64,000 nucleotides of DNA from assembly GCA_029781855.1 (NCBI GenBank), contig JAKOVX010000059.1, positions 51,449-115,448 of the forward strand, written 5' to 3'. Below the pieces are notes generated by a model. It was not told the origin of the DNA, did not search any database, and saw nothing but the letters and a program-made list of their open reading frames with translations. Made by a program: the position numbers and the translations under genes. Origin of the DNA: Acidobacteriota bacterium (lineage in GTDB: Bacteria; Acidobacteriota; Blastocatellia; Pyrinomonadales; Pyrinomonadaceae). This document shows positions 17,181 to 26,936 of the stretch, piece after piece (within the stretch, counting starts at the first letter, position 1; each line of letters begins with the position of its first letter).

Positions 17181-19034
17181 ATGCTGAAACTGACAAAGAT
17201 CAACTCATTCAATTTGCTTAAGTACAGCCGCTTATGGCGGCGAAATCTGTCCTTGATCTGGAATTCCGTTCCGGGCTACACGACGGTCTGGGGATTTTTG
17301 TTGATCGTTCAAGGTCTGCTTCCGGGTGCGACCGTTTACACGTCAAAGCTCGCGATCGACAGTTTTGTCGCTTCAAAGAATTCACGCAGTCTCAGCGATC
17401 TCGAGCACACCGTCTGGTTGTTTGTCCTGACGGGCATGACTCTGCTTGCGGCGGACTCTTTACGTTACCTCACTGACTGGATCCGAAACGCGCAAACGGA
17501 ACACTTTTCGGATCATTTGAAGAAATTGATGCATTCGAAAGCCGTCGAGGTAGATTTCGAGTTTTATGATTCATCCGAATACCACGATCTAATGGAACAG
17601 GCGGGCGGCGAATCCCAATCGAAGCCGCTTGCACTCCTGGAAAATCTTGGGTCAGTTATCCAAAACTCCATCACGTTGGTCTCATTTGCCGCACTGTTGC
17701 TTATATACGGTTGGGCGGTACCAATCCTGCTCGTAGTGGGGGCATTGCCGAGTTTGCTTATTTCGCTTCTATTCGACAAGCGATATTTCGGCTGGTGGCG
17801 TCAGACCGCAAGCGAGCGGCGCTGGCTTTTCTACTATGATGGAATGCTTTCACACAGCGACGCCGCAGCCGAGATCCGCTTGTTCGAGATCGGCAAAAAG
17901 TTTAGCACGGCTTATCAGAAGCTCCGTGAAAAACTCCGTTCCGAAAAGCTGAAACATCTAAGGGAACAGATCGCAGGCAAAGTAGCCGCCAACTTTTTGG
18001 CATTGGCAATGGGAGCGATCGCGATGCTCTGGATCGCGATGCGGGTTTATAACAATACGGCTTCTCTCGGCGATCTCGCGGTATTCTATCAGGTCTTCAG
18101 TAGGGGCCAATCGATCGTCGTCGCTCTGCTTGGCTCGATCGGCAAAACTTTCAGTAACACGCTTTATCTTGAAAGCCTTTTTGTTTTCCTCGACCTCAAG
18201 GCGACAGTCGTGTCCCCGTCCGACCCGCTGCCTTTTCCCGAGGATATCGTTGACGGCGTGCGGTTTAATGGGGTTACCTTCCGATATCCTGGAGCAGAAT
18301 TGCCGGCAATATCGGATTTCAGCTTGTTTATTCCGGCCGGGAAACAGGTCGCGATCGTCGGAGCGAACGGGGCGGGTAAGAGTACATTGATCAAGCTGCT
18401 TTGCCGCTTCTATGACCCGCAGAGCGGCTCGATCGAGATCGACGGGATCGACATTCGTCGATTTGACATCGGCGAATTGCGGCGGAATATCTCAGTCCTT
18501 TTCCAGTTTCCTCTGCATTTTCAGGATACTGTCGAGGGAAATATCAGCCTCGGTGATGTACGGGACAAACCCGAACCGCATGAGGTGGTGGCTGCGGCCG
18601 AGCTGGCGGGAGCCGACGGGTTCATCGAGGCGCTGCCGAGTAAGTATCAGACGCTGCTCGGACGCTGGTTCGAAAGCGGCTGTGAGCTCAGTGGAGGTGA
18701 ATGGCAGAAAATTGCTCTCGCTCGAGCCTACTTTCGGAGGTCGCCGTTGCTCGTTCTTGACGAGCCGACCAGTTTCATGGATTCGTGGGGAGAGGCGGAT
18801 TGGTACGACAGGTTCTCGAGTCTTGCCAAGGATCGTACGGGACTAATAATCACCCACCGCTTTACGATCGCGATGCGGGCGGACATTATCCACGTAATGA
18901 ATGATTCCCGTTTGGTTGAATCCGGTACGCACGGTGAGCTTGTCAATTCCGACGGATTCTACGCCAGCTCGTGGAAGTCGCAGATGTTGATCGCCGCAGA
19001 AAAGACCTACGATCCGGTGCCGACGGTGAAATGA
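17181..19034 (+). CDS. ABC exporter (fused membrane and ATPase domains), probable lasso peptide transporter
   Basis: About 617 residues. The N-terminal domain has about five to six membrane helices (to about residue 335), followed by a nucleotide-binding domain with Walker A GANGAGKST near 394-402, signature LSGGE near 503-507 and Walker B LLVLDEP near 523-529. The D-loop reads SFMDSWGE instead of the usual SALD. There is no N-terminal C39 peptidase domain, consistent with leader removal by B2. It probably exports the mature peptide (the D protein role). I prefer the ATG at 17181: the TTG at 17139 lies inside the 24-bp palindrome and would add 14 polar residues. Confidence 0.88.
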   Translation: MLKLTKINSFNLLKYSRLWRRNLSLIWNSVPGYTTVWGFLLIVQGLLPGATVYTSKLAIDSFVASKNSRSLSDLEHTVWLFVLTGMTLLAADSLRYLTDWIRNAQTEHFSDHLKKLMHSKAVEVDFEFYDSSEYHDLMEQAGGESQSKPLALLENLGSVIQNSITLVSFAALLLIYGWAVPILLVVGALPSLLISLLFDKRYFGWWRQTASERRWLFYYDGMLSHSDAAAEIRLFEIGKKFSTAYQKLREKLRSEKLKHLREQIAGKVAANFLALAMGAIAMLWIAMRVYNNTASLGDLAVFYQVFSRGQSIVVALLGSIGKTFSNTLYLESLFVFLDLKATVVSPSDPLPFPEDIVDGVRFNGVTFRYPGAELPAISDFSLFIPAGKQVAIVGANGAGKSTLIKLLCRFYDPQSGSIEIDGIDIRRFDIGELRRNISVLFQFPLHFQDTVEGNISLGDVRDKPEPHEVVAAAELAGADGFIEALPSKYQTLLGRWFESGCELSGGEWQKIALARAYFRRSPLLVLDEPTSFMDSWGEADWYDRFSSLAKDRTGLIITHRFTIAMRADIIHVMNDSRLVESGTHGELVNSDGFYASSWKSQMLIAAEKTYDPVPTVK

Positions 19035-19062
19035 TTTTCGGCGAAATTAATGAAGTCGCTAC

Positions 19063-20268
19063 ATGAACATGGACACTCCCGATCATACGCGTGAGATTGA
19101 TCTGATCATCAACTGCAGCCGCACTGTGATCCCGGCGCCGCTGGCAGCGAGAATATCGTCGACGCTTGACGGGCCGATCGACTGGAAATTCGCCCTAAAT
19201 GTCGCCCAGCGCAATGCAGTGCTTCCTCTTCTGGGGCGCAATTTGATCATGGGATTTTCCGATCAGCTGCCTGCGAATATTGCGAGTATCCTGAAAATCG
19301 AACAATCACGCCATCTTCACCACAATTTGTTCCTGACCGGCAAATTGATCGAGTTGGTGAAGTTCTTTGAAGCGAACGGAATTAAGATATTACCGTTCAA
19401 GGGGCCAGTTCTCGCGATCGAGGCGTACGGCGACCCCTCACTGCGGAAATTCAACGACCTGGATGTACTTGTTCAGCCAAAGCAGTTCAAGAAAGCTGTG
19501 ACATTACTTACGGAAAGCGGCTGGGAGTCAATGACAAGCGTCAGTTGGCTGACCAAACGGAATTGGAACATCAGCCGTAAGAAGGACATTTATTTTGTTG
19601 ATCGCGAGCGAAATGTAAATCTTGAGTTGCACTGGAAGCTTTCCGGATCGCATTTCGGGCTCCCGAGGGAAATGAATGGTCTTTGGGAGCGGCTTGGTTC
19701 GATCGAACTTGCCGGAACCGAATTGTCTACGCTTAGGTTCAATGACCTCCTCATCTATTTGTGCCTTCACGGAGCACGGCACAGTTGGGAAAGGTTCGGT
19801 TGGGTCTGCGACATTCATCAAGTGGTCGTATCGAAGGGTGCCGTCGACTGGGAACAGCTTTTCATCGAATCTCGAAAGCTCGGCTGTGAGAACGTGGTTG
19901 CACTTGGTTTGAGACTGATAAATGATTTCTTTGGGTTTGAAGTTCCAGATCAACGCTGGAAAAAGGCACTCGGTGATCCCATCTTTGAGGAAATGTCTAA
20001 CGAAATCAGGGGCCGATTATTTTCATCTGACTCGATCCCGGTCCATATTGCCGAGCGATATTTGAATCACCTCAAGCTGAAGGAGCGATTCTTTGACCGA
20101 TTCAAGCTTCACTACCACTATTTGACGTGGTATTCGCGGATAATAATCACGCCCAACGAGATCGACAGGAACGTAATCGTGTTACCGCGTGGTCTTCACT
20201 CGCTATACTACGTTACGCGGCCGCTGAGATTGGTCTACAAATATTTCCTGAGATCCAGGGAAAAGTGA
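19063..20268 (+). CDS. Nucleotidyltransferase family protein (PF14907-like) of the lasso locus
   Basis: The 401-residue protein contains 'KILPFKGPVLAIEAYGDPSLRKFNDLDVLV': the KGP loop at 113-115 and D132-x-D134, the metal-binding pair of pol-beta-type nucleotidyltransferases. A histidine- and tryptophan-rich 'CLHGARHSWERFGWVCDIHQ' follows. Proteins of this family co-occur with HprK-like kinases in lasso and related RiPP loci and may add a nucleotide or further modify the phosphorylated peptide; the reaction is not something I can derive from sequence. It starts 28 bases after the exporter and is the last gene of the locus. Confidence 0.78.
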   Translation: MNMDTPDHTREIDLIINCSRTVIPAPLAARISSTLDGPIDWKFALNVAQRNAVLPLLGRNLIMGFSDQLPANIASILKIEQSRHLHHNLFLTGKLIELVKFFEANGIKILPFKGPVLAIEAYGDPSLRKFNDLDVLVQPKQFKKAVTLLTESGWESMTSVSWLTKRNWNISRKKDIYFVDRERNVNLELHWKLSGSHFGLPREMNGLWERLGSIELAGTELSTLRFNDLLIYLCLHGARHSWERFGWVCDIHQVVVSKGAVDWEQLFIESRKLGCENVVALGLRLINDFFGFEVPDQRWKKALGDPIFEEMSNEIRGRLFSSDSIPVHIAERYLNHLKLKERFFDRFKLHYHYLTWYSRIIITPNEIDRNVIVLPRGLHSLYYVTRPLRLVYKYFLRSREK

Positions 20269-20774
20269 AGATCGGTATAGGTCAGCAAATTAGATTGAAA
20301 GACGCGATTACCGATCACCCACCGACGGACCCGATGAGGCGAAAGAAATTTATCAACAGCCGACACAATGGCGGCGTCGGTCCGGTGATCTGATCTCGAG
20401 AAATGGCAGCTCATTTGGCGTCGGCAAAAACAACTACCCAATATCCCGGAAATACGCAAAATGGCTAATTGTGTGCAATTTAGCTATTGAATCGACTATG
20501 TTCGGTGCGTTGTGTTGCGGAATTCTGGTCCTTAAGTGCCACGGAAAACTGTCTTTATGTACGAATTCAGATAGCTTCGAAGCTGTTAGTCTAAAAAGTA
20601 GCCCAAAAAGTTTAAGGCTTTTCCCAAACTTAGAAACGAGTGCCTATTGTTTCTTTATCGGTCGTAGTTTGGATTCTTGATCGATCAGTGAACAGGTATC
20701 GGGTCTCGTGCCCAATTTATTGACTTATGAGTGAAATTGACCCATCGGTTCAGGTCAGATCTTAGGAGAAAAGA
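20269..20774. other. Intergenic region between the lasso locus and the second glycan module
   Basis: 506 bases without a convincing gene. Short frames exist but lack ribosome sites and coding character. An AGGAGA motif (20764-20769) near its right end serves the aminotransferase. A promoter for that gene must lie here, but no well-spaced -35/-10 pair stands out. No terminator was recognised after the nucleotidyltransferase. Confidence 0.6.
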
Positions 20775-22100
20775 ATGCAAACTAACGAGACGATCGATAA
20801 AGGTAAGACGGCCGATAAGAAACAGGTTGAAAATGGCGGGGTATCGTCCTCCATACGTGTACCGTTTTTTCGACCGGACATCGGCGAGAATGAAATAAGC
20901 GAAGTGATGGCGACGCTCCGCAGCGGCTGGCTGACCACCGGGCCCAAGGTCAGGGCCTTTGAGCAGGAATTCGCCAAAGCAGTCAACGGGAAATTTGCGG
21001 TGGCTGTCAATTCATGTACCGCAGCGCTTCATCTCGCGGTTGAGGCGATAGGCCTGAAGGAGGGTGATGCGGTACTCATTCCGACCATGACGTTTGCCGC
21101 GACTGCCGAGATCGTTCTCTATAAGAAAGCAGTACCGGTGCTGGTCGACTGCGATCCGGTAACCGGAAATATGGATCTGGCGGACGCCGAGCGCAAGATC
21201 GAAAAGATCAGGCAACGGACTCTTCCCTATTTGCGCGGTCGGGACCTGACGCCGGTGGGAATAATCCCGGTGCATGTCGGCGGATTTATGATGGATATCG
21301 GGGCCGTCAAGAGGTTCGCGGCCAAACATAACCTATGGGTCATCGAGGACGCCGCCCATGCATTTCCGTCGGGTTGGCGGCCGGATCCCGAGGCCGATCC
21401 TAACGGTGGCTGGGAAATGTGCGGTGAAAACACTGCGGCAGTAACCTGCTTCTCTTTTTACGCAAACAAGACCATCACCACCGGTGAAGGCGGCATGGCG
21501 GTTACGGATGACGAAATACTGGCCAACAAGATCCGGCTTATGTCTCTACACGGTCTATCGCATGACGCGTGGGGAAGGTACACCGCAGAAGGAAGCTGGG
21601 ACTATAAGATAATCCAGCCCGGTTACAAATATAACCTGACCGATGTCGCGGCGGCACTTGGATACCAGCAACTGGCGAGAGCTGAGGAGATGCGCGAAAA
21701 ACGGGAGGCTGTCGCACGTTACTATCTTGCTTCAATGGCTGATATCCATGAAATTTCGCTACCTCCCGACGACGAGAATCGGCTTCATTCATGGCACCTG
21801 TTTCCGATCCGGCTGAATCTGGACGAACTAACGATCGACCGGAATGGCTTTATTGAAGAATTGAAACGCAATCGCGTCGGCTTTTCGGTCCATTGGCGTC
21901 CGTTGCATATGCATCCCCTCTATGCAGAGCGCCTCGGTTGGAGCGATGTTCATTTCCCTGCAGCTTCGAAAATGTGGAAGGAAATTATCAGTCTGCCGAT
22001 TTACTCGGCTATGACGATGGAAGAAATGGCCCATGTGGTCAACTCGGTAACTAGAATTTGCGCCGCTTACTCCAAGGGGGCTATGTCGGTAGCAGCTTAA
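20775..22100 (+). CDS. DegT/DnrJ/EryC1/StrS sugar aminotransferase
   Basis: A 441-residue PLP enzyme of fold type I. The Schiff-base lysine is K232 in SFYANKTITTGEGG; EDAAHAFPS (D192, H195) stacks and anchors PLP; 'GWLTTGPKVRAFE' near 51-63 is the family N-terminal motif. Such enzymes transaminate nucleotide-linked keto-sugars, for example giving UDP-4-amino-4,6-dideoxy-sugars used by an initiating transferase. The next gene encodes such a transferase, two bases on. An additional 25-30-residue polar N terminus precedes the domain. AGGAGA gives a good start at 20775. Length (441) exceeds the usual 370-400 because of the extension and an insertion near 200-215. Confidence 0.9.
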   Translation: MQTNETIDKGKTADKKQVENGGVSSSIRVPFFRPDIGENEISEVMATLRSGWLTTGPKVRAFEQEFAKAVNGKFAVAVNSCTAALHLAVEAIGLKEGDAVLIPTMTFAATAEIVLYKKAVPVLVDCDPVTGNMDLADAERKIEKIRQRTLPYLRGRDLTPVGIIPVHVGGFMMDIGAVKRFAAKHNLWVIEDAAHAFPSGWRPDPEADPNGGWEMCGENTAAVTCFSFYANKTITTGEGGMAVTDDEILANKIRLMSLHGLSHDAWGRYTAEGSWDYKIIQPGYKYNLTDVAAALGYQQLARAEEMREKREAVARYYLASMADIHEISLPPDDENRLHSWHLFPIRLNLDELTIDRNGFIEELKRNRVGFSVHWRPLHMHPLYAERLGWSDVHFPAASKMWKEIISLPIYSAMTMEEMAHVVNSVTRICAAYSKGAMSVAA

Positions 22101-22102
22101 AA

Positions 22103-22777
22103 ATGAACGGAAAACTCAGAATAGGCTTGCCGCGGGCGGTCGAGATAACAATGGCAGTATTTGGATTGGTGGTCAACGCACCGGTCCTCGCGATCGCTGC
22201 GGTGCTGATCAAGTTCAATTCCCAGGGTCCGGTATTGTTTCGTCAAAAGAGGGTCGGACAAAACGGCGAGCATTTCACGATGTTCAAGTTTCGGACCATG
22301 GGAGTCGCGTCGAAGGGTGCTCTTGTGACCGCGGCAAACGACAGTCGTGTGACGTCAGTTGGACGATTTCTTCGAAAGACCAAGATTGATGAGCTCCCTG
22401 AGCTCTGGAACGTCCTTAAGGGCGACATGTCATTTGTGGGTCCGCGCCCGGAGGTCCCGGAATTTGTCGATATGAACGATCCGTTGTGGCAGACCGTCCT
22501 GGAGCACCGGCCGGGAATAACCGATCCGGTCACGCTTCGGCTTAGGAATGAAGAACACCTTCTGGCTCAAGTAGTCGACAAGGAAAGATACTATCGAGAA
22601 GTGGTGCAGCCATACAAGCTCCGCGGATACGCCAAATTCGTCGGCGATAAGAGTTGGAAGACCGATCTGCGGATCATTGGCCGTACGATGCGGGCGATCG
22701 TGTTCCCGGCGACAGCTGTTCTTCCAACGCGCGAAGAAATGCAGTTATCGTACATCGATACGGGATCTTTCAAATAG
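22103..22777 (+). CDS. Initiating phosphoglycosyl transferase (small PglC-like bacterial sugar transferase)
   Basis: The 224-residue monotopic phosphoglycosyl transferase has an N-terminal re-entrant hydrophobic segment (about 12-36), RQKRVGQNG, FKFRTM, and the catalytic Asp-Glu pair D96-E97 in TKIDELPELWNVLKGDMSFVGPRPE. It transfers a sugar-1-phosphate to a polyprenyl phosphate on the cytosolic face, starting a glycan chain. Paired with the aminotransferase it probably uses a UDP-amino-dideoxy sugar or UDP-HexNAc. It is the only initiating PGT of this type in the window. The ATG at 22103 follows the previous stop by two bases. Confidence 0.92.
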   Translation: MNGKLRIGLPRAVEITMAVFGLVVNAPVLAIAAVLIKFNSQGPVLFRQKRVGQNGEHFTMFKFRTMGVASKGALVTAANDSRVTSVGRFLRKTKIDELPELWNVLKGDMSFVGPRPEVPEFVDMNDPLWQTVLEHRPGITDPVTLRLRNEEHLLAQVVDKERYYREVVQPYKLRGYAKFVGDKSWKTDLRIIGRTMRAIVFPATAVLPTREEMQLSYIDTGSFK

Positions 22778-22895
22778 GCGCCGACTAATGTGGGTGGGCT
22801 TCCGGTTCACACTCGAAATGAGCGTTTTTTGTTAATTTTCTCTCGGAATCTTTTGATTACAACCCGCAGCGATTCAAGCGCTTGAGAGTCGCTGG

Positions 22896-24299
22896 ATGCC
22901 AATATCGGGAGTTTTTAGAGAAAGTCAAACTGATAGAATCCGCAATTCAGCATCTGCGGGCAGACAAGGGTCCGTGTCACTGTCCATACAAAAGCTGGCG
23001 CTCGGTGTCTTCGTACTGACGATACTGATACTCGCCGTTGTCGACGGCAACATCGGCGAATCGACCAGATCGATTCTCCCGTTCTTGTTATATAGTTTCA
23101 GTCTGCTTCGAATAGCGGCTGGTTTAGTTTCCGGTTCTTTTCGGTTTTCTGATCCGGTTTTGATTCTCCCGCTCGCCGGGATCGTAGGATTGGCATTCCT
23201 ACAGATCTTTCCGCTGAGATCGGTTGTCGACATTTATAGCGCAGATCCATTTGAAACAAAGAGTTTCATCGTCTTCTTCGCGGCGCTGATCCTTGCCGGC
23301 GAATCTCTACGCCACCTCGTAAATAATCCGCGACGACTTCGACTGATTGTCGGAACCGTTATCGTTGTCGGCGTGTGCAGCGCGATTTACGGTATTGCTA
23401 GAGCCATTCTGGTCCCTACCGGGGAAGAATATGCTCAGTTCATCAACCGGAACCACTATGCGGTCATGGCGGAAATGTCGACCGGTCTGTTGCTCGGCTT
23501 ATTGATCAAGGGCAGCATTTCAAAAAGTCTCCGTCTGATCGGCTGGCTCCTTACGTCAATCATCATCTATTCGCTGTTAACTGCGGGATCTCGCGGCGGA
23601 CTTGTAAGCCTTGTCGCAATAGCACTATTCTCCGTGATCGTGCATGCCTTTGTTGCAAGGTTCGACTTTCGACAAGGCTCATCAGAGCCACGGCTAGGTC
23701 GCGGGGCACGGACCCTTGCGATCCGACTCGTGACAGCTGTGGGAACCTGTGTGTTGATAATAATTCTCTCGCTAGCAATGATCGCTATTGTCGGCGGCGA
23801 CAAAGTTATTACTCGTTTTGAGCGGGTCCGCGACGAGGTTGAAAAACAGTCTGATCTTCGCATGAACAGGGGAACGATCTGGAATATCACGATCGATCTC
23901 ATAAAGGAACACCCCGTGACGGGCTCGGGATTCGGATCGTATGCCACAGCAATTACGCGCTTCGACCGCTCGGATGGTTCGTGGGCGCTGGAACAGGCCC
24001 ATAACGAGTACCTTGAGATCCTGGCCAACGGAGGGATCGTTGGCCTCATTTTGTTTGCGACGTTTTTGGTGCTGGTGGTAAAACGGTCCGCTTACGGCCT
24101 GAAGGCGGAAGATCCGCTGATGCGGTCGACTTGTTTCGGCGCATCAGTGGGGATTTTCGGAGTACTTGTCCACAGCTTGGTAGATTTTGGGCTTCACGTT
24201 CCTCTTAATGCACTGATCTTTGTCGTATTGGTGGTGATCGCCACGAATGGTTATCCACGGGGAACCCGAAAATCTGAACCCGGGCCTCCGACATTTTGA
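22896..24299 (+). CDS. O-antigen ligase / Wzy-type membrane protein (second copy)
   Basis: The 467-residue integral membrane protein has about eleven helices. Family landmarks are 'INRNHYAVMAEM' near 184-195, 'TAGSRGGLVSLVAIA', the periplasmic 'HPVTGSGFGSYATAITRFD' and 'QAHNEYLEILANGGIVGL'. This is the NHY/HNEY type of ligase-polymerase common in exopolysaccharide loci, and it differs from the copy at 7.7-9.2 kb. It likely polymerises the glycan started by the upstream transferase. The N-terminal 35 residues are polar and probably cytosolic. About 160-220 bases without a gene lie on either side. Confidence 0.85.
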   Translation: MPISGVFRESQTDRIRNSASAGRQGSVSLSIQKLALGVFVLTILILAVVDGNIGESTRSILPFLLYSFSLLRIAAGLVSGSFRFSDPVLILPLAGIVGLAFLQIFPLRSVVDIYSADPFETKSFIVFFAALILAGESLRHLVNNPRRLRLIVGTVIVVGVCSAIYGIARAILVPTGEEYAQFINRNHYAVMAEMSTGLLLGLLIKGSISKSLRLIGWLLTSIIIYSLLTAGSRGGLVSLVAIALFSVIVHAFVARFDFRQGSSEPRLGRGARTLAIRLVTAVGTCVLIIILSLAMIAIVGGDKVITRFERVRDEVEKQSDLRMNRGTIWNITIDLIKEHPVTGSGFGSYATAITRFDRSDGSWALEQAHNEYLEILANGGIVGLILFATFLVLVVKRSAYGLKAEDPLMRSTCFGASVGIFGVLVHSLVDFGLHVPLNALIFVVLVVIATNGYPRGTRKSEPGPPTF

Positions 24300-24518
24300 C
24301 CGTTAATCGTTTGGGGTCGAGCGGTCAGAGATACTGACGATGAAATGACACAAGAGGCGGCAAAATAAAAATTCATCTTGAAACATTGCGCCTCTGAGAA
24401 TTACCGGCTGATTTTCGTAATTTCGACTCCTGAAGATGCGTTTCGATGAGGTTCGACCAATTTGTGTCTTGGAGAACCAGACCGATCAAACCGGTTTTCG
24501 GACGCTTTCGTTATTTTT

Positions 24519-26936
24519 ATGACGATTCCAAAGACCCTTATGGATCTCCCCAATATTAGTCGCCGTCGGAATGCGGAAGTTGATTTGTCTCCTTCCGTTT
24601 ACGAATATCTTGACATCTGTTATTCGCGGCTTGAGAGCCTGCTCCGGTCTAAAGTTCACCAATGCCGATCCCTGCTGAGAAACCGTGACCTGATCCGGGC
24701 CGTTCTTACCGAAAGTTGTACCTGGAACGGCGGCTCAAGATTTCGATTTGGCGACGTCCTCAAAGTATTTGGAGACGACGGCCGGTGCGTTCGTCTGGCG
24801 ATCCGGGGATCTCGGAACAACGCCATCGTAAACACCTATTTTGCGGTCGACCTTGACGACTTGATGCCATGCTACGTGAAAGCTCTCCGAGAATCGGAGT
24901 CGGTTGACCCTCTCGTTGATCAAATATGGAGGCGAGAGGCGAGCCTCAGTTTGCGACTTCCGCCGCACCCGAATCTAGTCAAAACGTTCGAAATATTTTT
25001 CCACCAGAGGAAGCTCCATTTGCGGACAGAGTATATCCGGGCGACTGAGTTAGATAGGCTTATGGAAGATGGCCATCTCAGGCTGAGGGACGCTATGGTT
25101 TATGCGATCCATCTTTGCAGGGCGCTTGTCACCGTGCAATCGGTATTTCCTGGCTTTGTGCATGGGAACCTAAATCCCGATTGCTGCCTGATCGCGCGCG
25201 ATGGAACCTTAAAACTGAGCGATCTGGGGCGCGGTACATATTGTGGAACGGGTGTTCCGTCGCTTTCGCCGACAAAGGGCACGGATGGACGGTATCAGGC
25301 GACGGAAAACTCGGTTAGGCTCTTTCCGCAGGGAAACTACACGGCACCGGAATTGCTCGATGGCGACGCGCCTATCGCGATCTCGAGTGACATCTATTCG
25401 TTTGGCGTACTATTGCTTGAAATGGTCTGTGGAAGATACCACGGTGCAAGCCTGCCTATCGGGGGTCAGGGAGCGAACCGGATCAATTCCCTGAATTCCT
25501 CCCGACTGCTCTCGGTCCGGGATTTTTATCCTGAGCTCGCAGATCTCGTCCATCGATGCCTCTCAGCGTCACCGGACGAGCGTCCGATTGATTTTTCTGT
25601 ATTAGAACATCAACTCGGGGTTATGATCGATGAAAGATTCCCCGGATCGGCACCATTGAATACAACTCCAGAATTGACTGAAACCGAAATAGCCGGTAGG
25701 GCCCTTTCGCTTTCGCTTCTCGGGAATTCCGGCGATGCCTCTGACTATCTGGATTCGGCGCTTGGAGGAATTGACCTGTCCGAGTCGATGCTCACCTGCA
25801 AAGTGAAGGTCAATCTTCATGATGGGCGTATCCAAGAAGCAATTGAAGCTAGTAGAACGGCATTGAGAATGGGTACAGGACGGTGCTCCGCGAGGATCGA
25901 TTACGCCAGGACCCTCATGGCCCAATCGCAATTCAAAACAGCCTTGAACTTTGTCTTCCGAGCTATTAAGCTCGAACCGCATAATCGACAAGCCCTGATT
26001 CTCGCCGGCAAACTGCTTCAGAACTCCGGTGAGTTGGACGAAGCGTCTTATTTTCTTCATCGGTGTTTGGCATTGGATCCGCGAACGCCGGAAGTATTGG
26101 AGCAGTTGGCAGATTTGAACTTTATGAAAGGCGACTTCGACCTGTCGATCAAATTCGGACTCCAGGCGGTCGCTCTGGATCCGTGGAGTGAGAGGGCAAG
26201 GCGAATCCTCGGCGATGCTTATTTTGCCAAAGGGGGGGAGCGCTTTAAGGCGATCGGGTCATTTAAGGCGGCCCTCAGATCTTCCGCGACGGGGTCACCC
26301 AGTACTTTAGAAACCGCAAGACGATTTGTTCGCTGTTCGCATTCGCTTCTCGAGTCATCGGGCCACGAGGTCAGTCTCGAGACTGTTAAGCTCCTGATTA
26401 TTGGATCAAGACTTATGATGGCGGAGGGCATCGACGACCGCTCTACTGCATTTATTAAGGGATTCGTGAAAATCTTTTATCGACGTGATTTGGATCAGCT
26501 ACTCCTTTTTTGCCTAGACGAAGCTCTCGTCAGATCCATTTCCGGCGCAACAGGGTCGGCTGTTTCAGAGCTCCGTTCGATCTTGAACGAATTGATTGAG
26601 CTTTCGGCCGTATTTCCACTTCACTTCAATCCCCTGTTCTCGCTATCTAAGTTGCTTTTTGAGCTAAAAGCATACGCGGAATGCCAGACCATGGCCTTCG
26701 AATCGATCAGACGGTTCGGACCGAATGAGGGGCCGTATTTCCAAATAGCCGCGTCATATGAAAAACAGGGGGACCTCCGGAGCGCACGTCGATATTACAA
26801 AAAGGCGCTGAATATCTCTGGACGCGAGGATACCATTAGGGGCATACGGCGGGTTAAGGCAGAAATGAAAGAAAGTCGATGGTCCTATCGAGGGATCTTT
26901 CGATCGCATCTGCGACGAGTTGGCCTACTTCAATGA
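24519..26936 (+). CDS. Protein-kinase-like (pseudokinase) domain with TPR repeats
   Basis: About 805 residues. Residues 70-380 follow a Ser/Thr kinase fold: K121 in YVKAL, an E in WRREASL (about 140), the activation-segment DLG (D235), YTAPELL and SSDIYSFGVLLLEM. The catalytic loop reads HGNLNPDC (215-222) in place of HRDLKPEN, so the catalytic Asp, Lys and Asn are all changed; it looks catalytically dead. From about 400 to the end run tetratricopeptide repeats. It may be a regulatory scaffold for polysaccharide secretion or cell-envelope sensing. No membrane segment is seen. TTG at 24462 is an alternative start; neither start has a clear ribosome site. Confidence 0.72.
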   Translation: MTIPKTLMDLPNISRRRNAEVDLSPSVYEYLDICYSRLESLLRSKVHQCRSLLRNRDLIRAVLTESCTWNGGSRFRFGDVLKVFGDDGRCVRLAIRGSRNNAIVNTYFAVDLDDLMPCYVKALRESESVDPLVDQIWRREASLSLRLPPHPNLVKTFEIFFHQRKLHLRTEYIRATELDRLMEDGHLRLRDAMVYAIHLCRALVTVQSVFPGFVHGNLNPDCCLIARDGTLKLSDLGRGTYCGTGVPSLSPTKGTDGRYQATENSVRLFPQGNYTAPELLDGDAPIAISSDIYSFGVLLLEMVCGRYHGASLPIGGQGANRINSLNSSRLLSVRDFYPELADLVHRCLSASPDERPIDFSVLEHQLGVMIDERFPGSAPLNTTPELTETEIAGRALSLSLLGNSGDASDYLDSALGGIDLSESMLTCKVKVNLHDGRIQEAIEASRTALRMGTGRCSARIDYARTLMAQSQFKTALNFVFRAIKLEPHNRQALILAGKLLQNSGELDEASYFLHRCLALDPRTPEVLEQLADLNFMKGDFDLSIKFGLQAVALDPWSERARRILGDAYFAKGGERFKAIGSFKAALRSSATGSPSTLETARRFVRCSHSLLESSGHEVSLETVKLLIIGSRLMMAEGIDDRSTAFIKGFVKIFYRRDLDQLLLFCLDEALVRSISGATGSAVSELRSILNELIELSAVFPLHFNPLFSLSKLLFELKAYAECQTMAFESIRRFGPNEGPYFQIAASYEKQGDLRSARRYYKKALNISGREDTIRGIRRVKAEMKESRWSYRGIFRSHLRRVGLLQ

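Noticed and set aside
20471..20680. A 69-codon plus-strand frame downstream of the nucleotidyltransferase, considered as a second lasso precursor
   Set aside because: No ribosome site, no YxxP-like or Thr leader motif and no core-like tail; the first precursor has all of these.
22778..22895. A T-rich stretch after the phosphoglycosyl transferase gene, considered as a terminator
   Set aside because: Only a three-base stem (CTC/GAG) precedes the T run; too weak to call.
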